Assembly: GCF_000718325.1 (NCBI RefSeq)
Contig: NZ_JOFV01000010.1
Location: 1-64,000, forward strand
Direction: 5' to 3'
DNA: 64,000 bases
Source of the DNA: Oerskovia turbata
GTDB taxonomy: Bacteria > Actinomycetota > Actinomycetes > Actinomycetales > Cellulomonadaceae
The notes below the pieces were generated by a model. The model was not told where the DNA came from. It ran no database searches and saw only the letters and a program-made list of their open reading frames with translations. The translations under genes were made by a program, and so were the position numbers. Within the stretch, counting starts at the first letter, position 1, and each line of letters opens with the position of its first letter. Of the stretch, positions 22,280 to 31,603 are shown piece by piece.

Positions 22280-24480
22280 CCAGCACCGCCCGATCCATCT
22301 ACCTCGCCTCACCTGAGGGCGAGACGGGGAAGTCCACGATCGCGCTGGGCGTCCTCGACCTGCTGACCCGTCGGGTCCAGCGGGTCGGGGTCTTCCGGCC
22401 CGTGACGAGGACCGCCCCGAGCTCCGTCGCGTGGGCCACGGCCCCTGCCGACGGGGCCGGTACCGCCGCCCCCGGCTCTGCGGACCGCGACTACGTGCTC
22501 GAGCTGCTGCTCGCGCACGACGGCGTCGACCTCACCTACGAGGAGGCCATGGGCGTCACGTACGACGACGTCCACGCCGACCCCGAGGCGGCTCTCGCCC
22601 AGATCGTCGCCCGCTACCACGACGTCGCCACGCAGTGCGACTTCGTGGTGATCGTCGGCACGGACTACACCGACGTCGCAGGCCCGACCGAGCTCGCGTT
22701 CAACGCCCGCATCGCCGCCAACCTGGGCGCCCCGGTGCTCCTGGTCGTCTCGGGCCGCGACCGCACGCCCGAGGCCATCGCGAACCTCACCGAGGTCAGC
22801 GTCAACGAGCTCCGCTCGAACCACGCCCAGCCCATCGCGGTCGTCGCGAACCGGTGCCGCCCCGAGAGCATCGACCAGGTGCGCGCGCAGCTCTCGACGA
22901 TCACGCCCGAGGGTCAGGGCCCCCACGCGGCGTCGGGCTCGCTGCCCGGGTGGGCCATCCCGGAGGATCCGTTCCTCAACGCGCCGACCGTGGCCGCGAT
23001 CATGGAGGCCGTGGGGGGTCGGCTCGCGCTCGGCGACCCCGAGCTGCTGGGCCGCGAGGTCCTCGACCTGCTCGTGGGGGCCATGTCGCTCGAGCACCTG
23101 CTCGAGAAGCTCGTCGACGGCGCAGTGGTCATCACGCCGGGTGACCGCAGCGACATCCTCATCGGTCTGCTCGCCGCGCACCAGGCGCGCAACTTCCCGT
23201 CGCTCGCGGGCATCGTCCTCAACGGCGGCTTCTACCCGACGGACTCGACCGGCCGTCTGGTCGAGGCTCTCGACCCGAGCCTGCCGATCATCCGCACCGA
23301 CCTCGGGACGTTCCGCTCGGCGAGCGCCGCGTCGCGCGTGCGCGGCCGGGTGTCCAAGGAGTCGCAGCGCAAGGTCGACACGGCGCTCGCGCTGTTCGAG
23401 CAGAACGTCGACGGCGCCGCGCTCATCGCGGGACTCGACGTCCCGCGACCCGAGGTCGTCACGCCGCTCATGTTCGAGTACGAGCTGCTCTCGCGGGCCC
23501 GCGCGGACCGCAAGAACATCGTGCTGCCCGAGGGCGACGACGACCGCATCCTGCGCGCGGCCTCGACCCTGCTGGGCCGTCAGGTCGCCGACCTGACGAT
23601 CCTGGGCGACGAGCAGTCGATCCGTGCCCGGGCGACCGAGCTGGGCCTCGACATCGACGCCGCGACCGTGATCGACCCGCACGACCCGGAGCTCGTCCAG
23701 CGATTCGCCGAGGAGTACACGCGGCTGCGCGCGCACAAGGGCATGACGGTCGAGCGCGCGCGGGAGATCGTCCCGGACGTGTCCTACTTCGGGACGATGA
23801 TGGTCCACCTGGGTCTGGCCGACGGCATGGTCTCGGGCGCGCGTCACACGACCGCGCACACCATCAAGCCGTCGTTCGAGATCATCAAGACGATGCCGGG
23901 GGTGTCCGTCGTGTCGTCGGTCTTCCTCATGTGTCTCGAGGACCGTGTCCTGGTCTACGGCGACTGCGCCGTGAACCCGGACCCCACCGACACCCAGCTC
24001 GCCGACATCGCGATCTCGTCGGCGGCGACGGCGCTCCAGTTCGGTGTCGACCAGCGGGTCGCGATGCTGTCCTACTCGACCGGTGAGTCCGGCTCGGGCG
24101 TCGACGTCGACAAGGTGCGTTCCGCGACCGAGATCGTGCGCAGCCGTCGCCCCGACCTGTTCGTCGAGGGGCCCATCCAGTACGACGCCGCGGTCGACGC
24201 GTCCGTGGCGGCGTCGAAGATGCCGGTCTCGGACGTCGCGGGCAAGGCGACCGTCTTCATCTTCCCCGACCTCAACACGGGCAACAACACCTACAAGGCG
24301 GTGCAGCGCTCGGCGGGCGCGATCGCGGTGGGACCCGTCCTCCAGGGCCTCAACAAGCCCGTGAACGACCTCTCGCGCGGTGCCCTGGTCCAGGACATCG
24401 TCAACACCGTGGCCATCACGGCCATCCAGGCACAGGCGGGCTCGTCCGGCGAGCCCGGCACGAACGGAGCACCCGCATGA
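22276..24480 (+). CDS. pta: Phosphate acetyltransferase (long, DRTGG-containing)
   Basis: 734 residues, the long form of the enzyme. The N-terminal P-loop-like domain ([15 protein letters not shown]) and middle DRTGG domain precede the catalytic PTA_PTB domain (about 400-725), with [32 protein letters not shown] and [10 protein letters not shown]. It interconverts acetyl-phosphate and acetyl-CoA. The GTG at 22276 overlaps the xfp stop (GTGA) and the 3' end overlaps ackA (ATGA), so the three proteins are made from one coupled message. Confidence 0.96.
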   Translation: MTSTARSIYLASPEGETGKSTIALGVLDLLTRRVQRVGVFRPVTRTAPSSVAWATAPADGAGTAAPGSADRDYVLELLLAHDGVDLTYEEAMGVTYDDVHADPEAALAQIVARYHDVATQCDFVVIVGTDYTDVAGPTELAFNARIAANLGAPVLLVVSGRDRTPEAIANLTEVSVNELRSNHAQPIAVVANRCRPESIDQVRAQLSTITPEGQGPHAASGSLPGWAIPEDPFLNAPTVAAIMEAVGGRLALGDPELLGREVLDLLVGAMSLEHLLEKLVDGAVVITPGDRSDILIGLLAAHQARNFPSLAGIVLNGGFYPTDSTGRLVEALDPSLPIIRTDLGTFRSASAASRVRGRVSKESQRKVDTALALFEQNVDGAALIAGLDVPRPEVVTPLMFEYELLSRARADRKNIVLPEGDDDRILRAASTLLGRQVADLTILGDEQSIRARATELGLDIDAATVIDPHDPELVQRFAEEYTRLRAHKGMTVERAREIVPDVSYFGTMMVHLGLADGMVSGARHTTAHTIKPSFEIIKTMPGVSVVSSVFLMCLEDRVLVYGDCAVNPDPTDTQLADIAISSAATALQFGVDQRVAMLSYSTGESGSGVDVDKVRSATEIVRSRRPDLFVEGPIQYDAAVDASVAASKMPVSDVAGKATVFIFPDLNTGNNTYKAVQRSAGAIAVGPVLQGLNKPVNDLSRGALVQDIVNTVAITAIQAQAGSSGEPGTNGAPA

Positions 24481-25850
24481 CCGTCCTCCCGGAGCACGAG
24501 CGCTCGAACCCGTACTCGGCGTACGGCGCGCACGGTTCGGTCCTCGTGATGAACTCGGGCTCGTCCTCGCTCAAGTACCAGCTCGTCAACCCGGTCGGTG
24601 GTGAGGCCATCGCCGCGGGCACCATCGAGCGCATCGGCGAGTCGAACGGCGTCATCAAGCATCGTTTCGCGGGTAACACGACGACCCGTGAGGAGCCGGT
24701 CGCGGACCATGCCGAGGCGCTGCGCATCGCGCTGTCGCTGTTCGACGAGGTCGGTCCGCGGCTCGCCGACGCCAACGTGTACGCGGTGGGTCACCGTGTG
24801 GTCCACGGTGGGGCGCAGTTCTCCCGCCCGGTCCTGGTGAACGACGAGGTCGAGCAGCAGATCCTCGACCTGGCTCCGCTCGCGCCGCTGCACAACCCGG
24901 CGAACGTCACGGGTATCTCGGTCGCCCGCGAGCTCCTGCCCGACGTGCCGCACGTCGCGGTGTTCGACACGGCGTTCTTCTCGTCGCTGCCCGAGGCGGC
25001 CTCGACCTACGCGCTCGAGAAGGAGACCGCGAAGAAGTACGGCGTGCGCCGTTACGGCTTCCACGGCACGAGCCACCACTACGTGTCGGGCAAGGTCGCG
25101 CGTGTCCTGGGCCGCCGCCTGCAGGACCTCAACATCATCGTGCTGCACCTCGGCAACGGCGCGTCGGCATCGGCCGTGCGCGGCGGCGTCGCGGTCGACA
25201 CGTCGATGGGCCTGACCCCGCTCGAGGGCCTGGTCATGGGGACCCGCACCGGGGACATCGACCCCGCCGTCGTCTTCCACCTCGCTCGCAACGCGAACAT
25301 GTCGATCGACGAGCTCGACGACCTGTTCAACAAGCGCTCGGGCATCAAGGGTCTCGCGGGCGAGAACGACTTCCGTGCGCTGCACGACCTCATCGCCGCG
25401 GGGAACGAGGACGCGAAGCTCGCGCTCGACGTGTACCTCCACCGGCTGCGCAAGTACATCGGCGCGTACATGGCCGTGCTGGGACGCATCGACGTCATCG
25501 CGTTCACGGCAGGTGTGGGCGAGAACGACGACATCGTGCGCGCCCAGGTCGTCGAGGGGCTCGCGGGCCTCGGGATCGCGGTGGACCCCGAGCGGAACGC
25601 CGTCCGCAGCAAGGAGCCGCGCGTCATCTCGCCCGACTGGACGAGCACGCTGGTCATGGTCGTGCCGACCATGGAGGAGCTCGCGATCGCCCGCCTGAGC
25701 GTGGAGATCGTCGAGGAGACCGAGAAGGCGGGGAAGCCCGTGACGTTCCCGCCGGCCGCATCGGCAGGATCGACTTCCGAGCCGTCCGCGCCGGCCGCGC
25801 AGCCTGAGTCGGCCGCGCAGCCCGAGCCGGAAGCGTCTCAGGAGTCCTGA
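24477..25850 (+). CDS. ackA: Acetate kinase
   Basis: 457 residues against about 400 for the family. Conserved parts are VLVMNSGSSSLKYQL, VGHRVVHGG, FDTAFFSSLPEAASTYAL, RRYGFHGTSHHYVSGKVA and TAGVGENDDIVRAQV. It converts acetyl-phosphate and ADP to acetate and ATP. The extra residues are a short N-terminal lead (about 20) and an acidic Ala/Pro/Ser/Glu tail of about 35 residues beyond the normal end. The gene overlaps pta by ATGA and ends the operon. Confidence 0.97.
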   Translation: MTVLPEHERSNPYSAYGAHGSVLVMNSGSSSLKYQLVNPVGGEAIAAGTIERIGESNGVIKHRFAGNTTTREEPVADHAEALRIALSLFDEVGPRLADANVYAVGHRVVHGGAQFSRPVLVNDEVEQQILDLAPLAPLHNPANVTGISVARELLPDVPHVAVFDTAFFSSLPEAASTYALEKETAKKYGVRRYGFHGTSHHYVSGKVARVLGRRLQDLNIIVLHLGNGASASAVRGGVAVDTSMGLTPLEGLVMGTRTGDIDPAVVFHLARNANMSIDELDDLFNKRSGIKGLAGENDFRALHDLIAAGNEDAKLALDVYLHRLRKYIGAYMAVLGRIDVIAFTAGVGENDDIVRAQVVEGLAGLGIAVDPERNAVRSKEPRVISPDWTSTLVMVVPTMEELAIARLSVEIVEETEKAGKPVTFPPAASAGSTSEPSAPAAQPESAAQPEPEASQES

Positions 25851-25929
25851 CCGCCCCACCGCCGTCGTCGCGCACCCGGGCACGGCGCGACGGCACGTGC
25901 GCGGGCACGGCACTGCCTGCGCACGACCC

Positions 25930-25967
25930 GAGCCACGCCTCGACCCTCTATGGTCGAGGCGTGGCTC
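25930..25967. terminator. 16-bp hairpin overlapping the next gene's start codon
   Basis: Perfect 16-bp arms at 25930-25945 and 25952-25967 enclose a 6-base loop, CTCTAT. It lies 80 bases after ackA and looks like that operon's terminator. However, the loop and right arm also hold the predicted -10 (TATGGT, 25949-25954) and the GTG start (25961) of the next gene. Confidence 0.7.
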
Positions 25968-26977
25968 TTCTCATCGACCCGCCGACCTGGCCGGCCCACG
26001 GGACCTCCTGGTCCCACCTCGTCTCGGACTCCTCGCTCGACGAGCTGCACGTCTTCGCGGAGCGGCTGGGGCTGGGTCGGCGCGCGTTCGACCTCGACCA
26101 CTACGACGTCCCGGCCGAGCGTCACGCCGACTGCGTCGCCGCGGGGGCCCAGGACGTGTCGGGGCGCGAGCTCATCGTGCGGCTGCGGGCCTCGGGGCTG
26201 CGCGTCCCGGCCCGCGAGCGGGGAGCGGCCAAGGCCGCCGCACTGCTGGCGCGCTGGGACGCGGCCCTGCCGGGGCTTCCGGGGGCACGCGAGGTGGGAG
26301 AAGACCTGGTCGCCCGCTGGCACGAGCCGCACCGCGCCTACCACGGGCCTGCGCACCTGGTCCACGTGCTCGACTCCCTCGCGGTCCTGGAGGGCCGCTC
26401 GCCGGGCGTGCCCTCCCCGGGCGAGCCTGCGCCGTCGGGCAGGTCGCTGCGTGCGCAGCTCGCGCTGTGGTTCCACGACGCGGTCCACGAGGGCGTCGCC
26501 GGGCAGGACGAGGAGGCCTCGGCCACGCTCGCGGTCGCACGCCTGTCACCGCTCGTCCCCGGCCCGACGACGTCGCTCACCGAGGACCGGTCCCCCGCCC
26601 CGGGCAGGGTGCACCTCACGCACGACGACGTCGCGGAGGTCGCGCGACTCGTGCGGCTCACGGCGACGCACGACCCGGACCCCGACGACGCGGCAGGCGC
26701 GCTCGTGTCCGACGCGGACCTCGCGGTCCTCGGCAGCGCGCCCGACCGGTACGCGCGCTACGTGCGCCAGGTGCGCGCCGAGTACGCGCACGTGCCTGAC
26801 GAGCAGTTCGTGGCAGGTCGTGCCGCCGTCCTCGAGCAGCTGCTCGCGCTCCCCTCGCTCTTCCGGACCCCGCTGGGTCGCGACCGCTGGCAGGAGCGCG
26901 CCGAGCACAACCTGCGGACCGAGCTCGCGAGCCTCACCGCGCGCGGCCTCGTGCCCGGCGGCGACCCGCGCCGGTAG
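25961..26977 (+). CDS. DUF4031 domain fused to HD-type phosphohydrolase-like domain
   Basis: 338 residues. Residues 1-90 match the DUF4031 pattern (MALLIDPPTWPAHGTSWSHL, then FDLDHYDVPAERH). Residues about 110-330 resemble the predicted HD-superfamily metal-dependent phosphohydrolases of the COG4339 type, with WHEPHRAYHGPAHLVHVL, LALWFHDAVHEG and the C-terminal FRTPLGRDRWQERAEHNLR. The substrate is unknown. TATGGT lies six bases before the GTG, so translation is probably leaderless, and the start sits inside a strong hairpin. Confidence 0.85.
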   Translation: MALLIDPPTWPAHGTSWSHLVSDSSLDELHVFAERLGLGRRAFDLDHYDVPAERHADCVAAGAQDVSGRELIVRLRASGLRVPARERGAAKAAALLARWDAALPGLPGAREVGEDLVARWHEPHRAYHGPAHLVHVLDSLAVLEGRSPGVPSPGEPAPSGRSLRAQLALWFHDAVHEGVAGQDEEASATLAVARLSPLVPGPTTSLTEDRSPAPGRVHLTHDDVAEVARLVRLTATHDPDPDDAAGALVSDADLAVLGSAPDRYARYVRQVRAEYAHVPDEQFVAGRAAVLEQLLALPSLFRTPLGRDRWQERAEHNLRTELASLTARGLVPGGDPRR

Positions 26978-27000
26978 CGTCAGCCAGTAGGCTCGCCCGC

Positions 27001-27822
27001 ATGAACGAGCAGGGGACCGACCGGGCCGCGCCCCCGGGGACAGCGCACGGTGCGGCGGGACCGGGGGACGCCTCCACGGAGCGTCCCGGGAGCCTCCCGT
27101 CGGAACGGGTCCGTCGGCCCGGACCGTCCTGGCTGCGCGTCCGCCGCGGACGCGCCGCGCTCATCGGGGCCGCTGCGCTGGTCCTCGTGGTCGCGGCGCC
27201 CGTGGCGTGGGTCCAGGTGAGCGGGCAGCTGCGCGTGCACCCCGGCGTCGAGGACGTGCCCGCACGCCCGGTGGCCCTCGTCCTCGGCGCGGGCCTGCGC
27301 CCCGACGGCTCGCCGTCGACGTACCTCGCACGGCGCCTCGACGCGGCACGAGAGCTGTACGAGCGCGGCACGGTCGAGGTGATCCTCGTGAGCGGTGACA
27401 ACTCGCGCGAGGACTACGACGAGCCGACCGCGATGCTCGACTGGCTCGTCGGGCACGGGGTCCCCGCGGAGCGCGTCGTGCGCGACTTCGCGGGCTTCGA
27501 CACCCACGACACGTGCGTGCGGGCCCGTGAGGTCTTCGGGGTCACCGACGCCGTGGTCCTCACGCAGGACTACCACCTGCCCCGGGCGTTGTTCTCGTGC
27601 GCGCAAGCGGGGATCGACGCCGTCGGTGTCGGCGTGTCCGCGGAGAGCGTCGAGCCCGCCAAGGCCCTGATGTACCGCGTGCGCGAGGCACCCGCCTCGC
27701 TCAAGGCCGCCTGGGACGCCGTGACCGGCCGGGAGCCCGCGCACCTGGGCACGCGTGAGACGGCGGTCACGGACGTCCTGGACCCGCTCTCGGCCGCTAC
27801 GGCAGGCGCAGCCTCTTCATGA
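27001..27822 (+). CDS. DUF218 (SanA/YdcF-like) membrane-anchored protein
   Basis: 273 residues. A disordered, Pro/Gly-rich cytoplasmic N-terminus (1-50) precedes one membrane helix (about 55-75). The DUF218 domain follows with VALVLGAGLRPDGSPSTYLARRL, VEVILVSGDNSREDYDEPTAM and VVLTQDYHLPRALFSCAQAG. SanA relatives affect envelope permeability, but the reaction is unknown. TAGGCT ends seven bases before the ATG (26988-26993), fitting leaderless transcription. The 3' end overlaps the convergent dehydrogenase by 26 bp. Confidence 0.9.
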   Translation: MNEQGTDRAAPPGTAHGAAGPGDASTERPGSLPSERVRRPGPSWLRVRRGRAALIGAAALVLVVAAPVAWVQVSGQLRVHPGVEDVPARPVALVLGAGLRPDGSPSTYLARRLDAARELYERGTVEVILVSGDNSREDYDEPTAMLDWLVGHGVPAERVVRDFAGFDTHDTCVRAREVFGVTDAVVLTQDYHLPRALFSCAQAGIDAVGVGVSAESVEPAKALMYRVREAPASLKAAWDAVTGREPAHLGTRETAVTDVLDPLSAATAGAASS

Positions 27823-29422
27823 CCGCGAAAGCCGTCGTGAGCAGGCGGCTCGCACGGTCGGCGGGCTGCGCGTAGAGGGTGTCGAAGCTCAGTCCGTGCG
27901 AGACCCCGCGCTGGACCGCGATCGTCTGCGCCTCGGTGAGCGCCTCGATCCCCTCGCGGCCGTGCCGGCGCCCCTGACCCGAGCTCTTGAACCCGCCCAT
28001 CGGGGCGGCGACCGACCCGAACGCCGACGCGTACCCGTCGTTGACGTTGACGGCACCGGCCTCGACCTGTGCCGCGAGGCGACGTCCACGGGCCGTGTCC
28101 TGCGTCCAGATGCTCGCGCTGAGACCGTACTCGGAGTCGTTCATGGCACGGATCGCCGCCGCGTCGTCGGGCACCCGGGTCACCGAGACGACCGGGCCGA
28201 ACGTCTCCTCGCGCGCGCACACCGCGGTGGGTGGCACGTGGTCGAGGACCGTGGGCGCGTAGAAGAAGGGGCCGATGTCCGCGCGGTGCACACCGCCCGC
28301 GAGCACGCGAGCGCCCTGGGACAGCGCGTCGTCGACGTGCGCGACCACGCGGTCGAGCTGCGCCTGGGAGGTGAGCGAGCCCATGTCCACCGAGTAGTCG
28401 AGCCCGGTGCCGAGCCTCAGCTCGCGAACGAGCGGGACGAACGCGTCGAGGAACTCCTCGGCGACGTCCTCGTGCAGGATCAGGCGCTCGACCGACACGC
28501 AGAGCTGACCGCTGTTGGCGAAGCATGCACGCACCGCACCCTGGGCCGCCGACGGCACGTGCGCGTCCGCTGCGACGTACAGCGGGTTCTTGCCGCCCAG
28601 CTCGAGCGTGGTCCCGATGAGCCGCTCCCCGGCCTGCGCGGCGACCTTGCGGCCCGTCGCGGTCGAGCCCGTGAACGCGATGTGGTCGACGAGTCCCGTC
28701 AGGGCCGCGCCGATCTCTCCGCCACCTGCCACGACGAGCAGCAGGTCGCCGGGCAGCCCGGCCTCCTCGAGGACCTCCGCGGCCCACAGGGCCGTGAGCG
28801 TGGTCTGGGGGTCCGGCTTGATCACGACGGCGTTGCCCGCGACGAGGGCCGGCAGGGCTTCGGCGAGGGCCAGCGTGAGGGGGTAGTTCCAGGGTGCGAT
28901 GGCGCCGACGACCCCGACGGGGCGGCGGTGCACGCTCGCGCGGGTCAGGACGGGCAGCATCCCGCCCACGCGACGTTCGCCGAGGTAGTGCGCGGCCCGC
29001 ATGCCGTAGTGGCGCGTGACCTGGGCGACGTCGCCGACCTCCTCGAACGCGCTGCGGCGCGACTTGCCCGTCTCCATCTGGAGCAGGTCCAGGATCTCGG
29101 CCTGCCGTTCGAGGACCAGGTCGTGGAAGCGCAGGAGCACCGCGGCACGCTCGGCGACCGTGGTGTGCGCCCAGGAACGCTGGGCGCGGCGCGCACGCTC
29201 GACCGCGGCCTCGACGTCCTCGGGAGACGACAGGGGGATCGACGCGAGCGGCGCCCCCGTGAACGGGAGGACCGAGCGGTGCTCGCCCGCCGTGTGGGAG
29301 GTGACGACGCGGGCCACGAGGGGAGCGACGACGTCGGGCTCCAGGACGTACGTCGCGGAGGGGTGCTCCGGGTCCAGGAGGCCGTCGATGGCGGCGCTGC
29401 CGTCCGATGTTTCGCTTGCCAT
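27797..29422 (-). CDS. Succinate-semialdehyde-type aldehyde dehydrogenase
   Basis: 541 residues. NAD(P)-dependent aldehyde dehydrogenase family: FTGSTATGRKVAAQAG for cofactor binding, the general base Glu in TTLELGGKNPLYV, and the catalytic Cys in ACFANSGQLCVSVERL. The length and N-terminal region resemble actinobacterial GabD2-type succinic semialdehyde dehydrogenases, but substrate cannot be fixed from sequence. The ATG at 29422 begins MASETSDG. It lies next to and in the same direction as a TetR gene, with a 75-base gap. Confidence 0.9.
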   Translation of the reverse strand: MASETSDGSAAIDGLLDPEHPSATYVLEPDVVAPLVARVVTSHTAGEHRSVLPFTGAPLASIPLSSPEDVEAAVERARRAQRSWAHTTVAERAAVLLRFHDLVLERQAEILDLLQMETGKSRRSAFEEVGDVAQVTRHYGMRAAHYLGERRVGGMLPVLTRASVHRRPVGVVGAIAPWNYPLTLALAEALPALVAGNAVVIKPDPQTTLTALWAAEVLEEAGLPGDLLLVVAGGGEIGAALTGLVDHIAFTGSTATGRKVAAQAGERLIGTTLELGGKNPLYVAADAHVPSAAQGAVRACFANSGQLCVSVERLILHEDVAEEFLDAFVPLVRELRLGTGLDYSVDMGSLTSQAQLDRVVAHVDDALSQGARVLAGGVHRADIGPFFYAPTVLDHVPPTAVCAREETFGPVVSVTRVPDDAAAIRAMNDSEYGLSASIWTQDTARGRRLAAQVEAGAVNVNDGYASAFGSVAAPMGGFKSSGQGRRHGREGIEALTEAQTIAVQRGVSHGLSFDTLYAQPADRASRLLTTAFAVMKRLRLP

Positions 29423-29497
29423 GCGTGACAGGTTACGCGGCGGTACCCCCGGGCAGAACATCCTTCACACAATCCCCTGCGGTCGGGCTCGGCCCGG

Positions 29498-30112
29498 TCA
29501 GCCCTGCGCCGCCCAGGTGCGCGCTCCGTCGAGGAGGTGCGCGAGGGCGTCGTCGACGACGTGGGCCGGGTCCCGCTCGGCAGCGGCCTCGGCCCACCAG
29601 AGGAGGGCCGCGAAGTTCGCGGCCGAGCATGCCGCGGCGAGCGACCGCGCCCGCAGCGACGGCTGGGGTCCGCCCTCGGCGCGGGCCAGGAAGGACTCGA
29701 CGAGCGCGGCCGAGGTCCCGATGCGCGAGGTGCCCCAGGCGAGCAGCTCGTCGTCCGACCCGATGAGCCGCAGCCGCTGACGGGTGATCTCGAGGGCGTC
29801 GGCGGGGAAGGTCGAGGACGCGACGAACGCGGTGCGCACGACGTCGAGCGCCTCGGCCAGGCTCGTCGGGCTGCTCGCGCCAAGCACCTCGGTGATCGCG
29901 TCGCGCGCCTCCCCCGAGCCGCCCCAGACCATCGCGGCCTTCGAGGGGAAGAGGCGGAAGAGGGTCCGCCGCCCGACGCCGCACGCGCTCGCGACGTCGT
30001 CCATCGTGACGTTCCCGAACCCTTGCTCGGTGAACAGGCGCAGGGCCGTGGCTGCGACGTGCGCAGGGTCGACCGTGGCGGGACGTCCCCGGCGTGCGGG
30101 TGTCTGCGACAT
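29498..30112 (-). CDS. TetR-family transcriptional regulator
   Basis: 204 residues. The N-terminal helix-turn-helix is clear (AATALRLFTEQGFGNVTMDD, then VGRRTLFRLFPSKAAMVWG). The C-terminal half is a helical ligand-binding domain with no obvious ligand signature. The ATG at 30112 has AGGAG seven to eight bases upstream. It is divergent from a short-chain dehydrogenase with an operator-like palindrome between them, so it probably represses that gene and itself. Confidence 0.92.
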   Translation of the reverse strand: MSQTPARRGRPATVDPAHVAATALRLFTEQGFGNVTMDDVASACGVGRRTLFRLFPSKAAMVWGGSGEARDAITEVLGASSPTSLAEALDVVRTAFVASSTFPADALEITRQRLRLIGSDDELLAWGTSRIGTSAALVESFLARAEGGPQPSLRARSLAAACSAANFAALLWWAEAAAERDPAHVVDDALAHLLDGARTWAAQG

Positions 30113-30137
30113 CACATCTCCTCGCGAGACAAATTTA

Positions 30138-30152
30138 TGACACTGAGTGTTA
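30138..30152. promoter_or_regulatory. Candidate TetR operator between divergent genes
   Basis: The core ACACTGAGTGT (30140-30150) is a perfect 11-bp odd palindrome, flanked by a matching T/A pair one base further out. It lies in the AT-rich divergent promoter region between the TetR and SDR genes. Confidence 0.55.
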
Positions 30153-30207
30153 GAAAGATAGCAGGAGCCGAACCCCGGCACCTCGACCCGGCGGAAGGAC
30201 CCCCATC

Positions 30208-30969
30208 ATGAGCACGTCGACCATCCCGAACCGCTTCACCGGCGCGACCGTCGTCGTCACCGGCGCAGGCTCCGGCATCGGCAAGGCCACCGCGACCCGC
30301 CTCCTCGCCGAGGGCGCCCGCGTCATCGCGAGCGACCTCGACGCCGACCGCCTCGCCACGCTCGTCGCCGAGAGCGGCGAAGCCCCCCTCCTGACCATCG
30401 TCGGCGACGTGTCCGACGACGCCGTGATCGCACAGATCGTCGAGGCCGGCGAAGGACGCATCACCGGCCTCGTCAACAACGCCGGGATCATGGACTCGTT
30501 CGTCCCCACGGCCGAGATCGACGACGCCCTGTGGGAGCGCGTCATGCGGATCAACGTGACCGCACCCATGAAGCTCATGCGCGCCGTCCTGCCCGCGATG
30601 GTCGAGGCCGGTCACGGCCGGATCGTCAACGTCGCGAGCGAGGCCAGCATCCGCGCCGGCGCCTCGGGCACCCCCTACGCGACCTCGAAGCACGCGGTCG
30701 TGGGCCTGACCAAGAGCACCGCGCTCTTCTACGGCCCCGCAGGCGTGCGCGTCAACGCCGTGGCGCCGGGCGCCGTCGCGACCAACATCGAGGCGTCGTT
30801 CCGCTCCGAGCTCGGCGCCCAGCGACTCGGGCCGATCATGCAGGCGACCGTGCCCGCCCCCGCGACCGCCGAGCAGCTCGCGGCCTCGATCACCTGGTTG
30901 CTCTCGGAGGACTCGGCGAACGTGAACGGCGTGCTCCTTCTGTCGGACGGCGGCTGGTCGACCATCTGA
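30208..30969 (+). CDS. Short-chain dehydrogenase/reductase
   Basis: 253 residues of classical SDR. The nucleotide-binding TGAGSGIGKATA is present, together with the NNAG motif in GLVNNAGIMD, the catalytic Ser in NVASEAS and the Tyr-x3-Lys pair in PYATSKHAVVG. The C-terminus ends in a typical LLLSDGGWSTI. An NAD(P)-dependent alcohol/ketone oxidoreductase is expected; the substrate is not identifiable. GGAAGGA precedes the ATG. It is divergent from a TetR regulator that probably controls it. Confidence 0.93.
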   Translation: MSTSTIPNRFTGATVVVTGAGSGIGKATATRLLAEGARVIASDLDADRLATLVAESGEAPLLTIVGDVSDDAVIAQIVEAGEGRITGLVNNAGIMDSFVPTAEIDDALWERVMRINVTAPMKLMRAVLPAMVEAGHGRIVNVASEASIRAGASGTPYATSKHAVVGLTKSTALFYGPAGVRVNAVAPGAVATNIEASFRSELGAQRLGPIMQATVPAPATAEQLAASITWLLSEDSANVNGVLLLSDGGWSTI

Positions 30970-30980
30970 CGCCCCCTCCC

Positions 30981-31003
30981 GGGCCCGGCGTCTCGTCGGG
31001 CCC
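30981..31003. terminator. Weak hairpin between convergent SDR and GNAT genes
   Basis: Seven-bp arms GGGCCCG (30981-30987) and CGGGCCC (30997-31003) are part of a direct repeat of about 15 bp. They lie in the 40-base gap between convergent stops, so termination is plausible but weakly supported. Confidence 0.35.
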
Positions 31004-31009
31004 GGCGTC

Positions 31010-31603
31010 TCAGGCGAGGTCGCGGCCGAGGACGGTGCACTCGGTGTCGACGTACCCGAGCCGCTCGTAGAAGCCCAGGACCTTCGTGTTGGTCGTGCGC
31101 ACCATGAGGCGCACCTTGCGCACACCCTGCGACGCGAGCCACGCCTCCGCGGCGACCACCGCGTCGCGGCCGAGCCCCCTACCCTGCAGGTCGGGCGCCA
31201 CCGCGACGTAGTAGACCCAGCCGCGGTGCCCGTCGAACCCGGCCATCGCGGTCGCGACGACGGCGCCCGCCCCGCCCGCCGAAGCGTCCGGGGTGCCGTC
31301 GTGCGCGACGAGGATCGTCGAGGACGGAGCCGTCCGGGCATCAGCGACATCGAGATGGGGGTCGTTCCACGGCCGTACGAGGCCGCACGCCTCCCAGAGG
31401 GCGACGACCTGCTCGACGTCGTCGTCCGTGATCTCGCGGAAGTCGACACCGCCCGCACGCAACGGCCCGACGGCGCCGTCACGCACCGGCACGACCGCGC
31501 CCTCGGGGGCGGCCTGCGCGGGGCCGGGCTCGCCCCCGACAGGCGCACCCGCGCCGAGGGCGTTCGTCAACCCGACCCCGTCGCGGATGCGGCCCGGAGG
31601 CAT
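31010..31603 (-). CDS. GNAT-family N-acetyltransferase (YpeA-like)
   Basis: 197 residues from the ATG that overlaps the guaB3 stop (TGATG). The acetyl-CoA-binding motif lies in VAPDLQGRGLGRDAVVAAEAW and the C-terminal part contains TNTKVLGFYERLGYVDTE. The core domain begins at about residue 53 (DFREITDDDVEQV); the preceding 52 residues are low complexity and could be leader rather than protein. The codon at the core's first Val is GTC, so a later start would have to be a GTG at residue 38 or 40. Substrate unknown. Confidence 0.82.
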   Translation of the reverse strand: MPPGRIRDGVGLTNALGAGAPVGGEPGPAQAAPEGAVVPVRDGAVGPLRAGGVDFREITDDDVEQVVALWEACGLVRPWNDPHLDVADARTAPSSTILVAHDGTPDASAGGAGAVVATAMAGFDGHRGWVYYVAVAPDLQGRGLGRDAVVAAEAWLASQGVRKVRLMVRTTNTKVLGFYERLGYVDTECTVLGRDLA

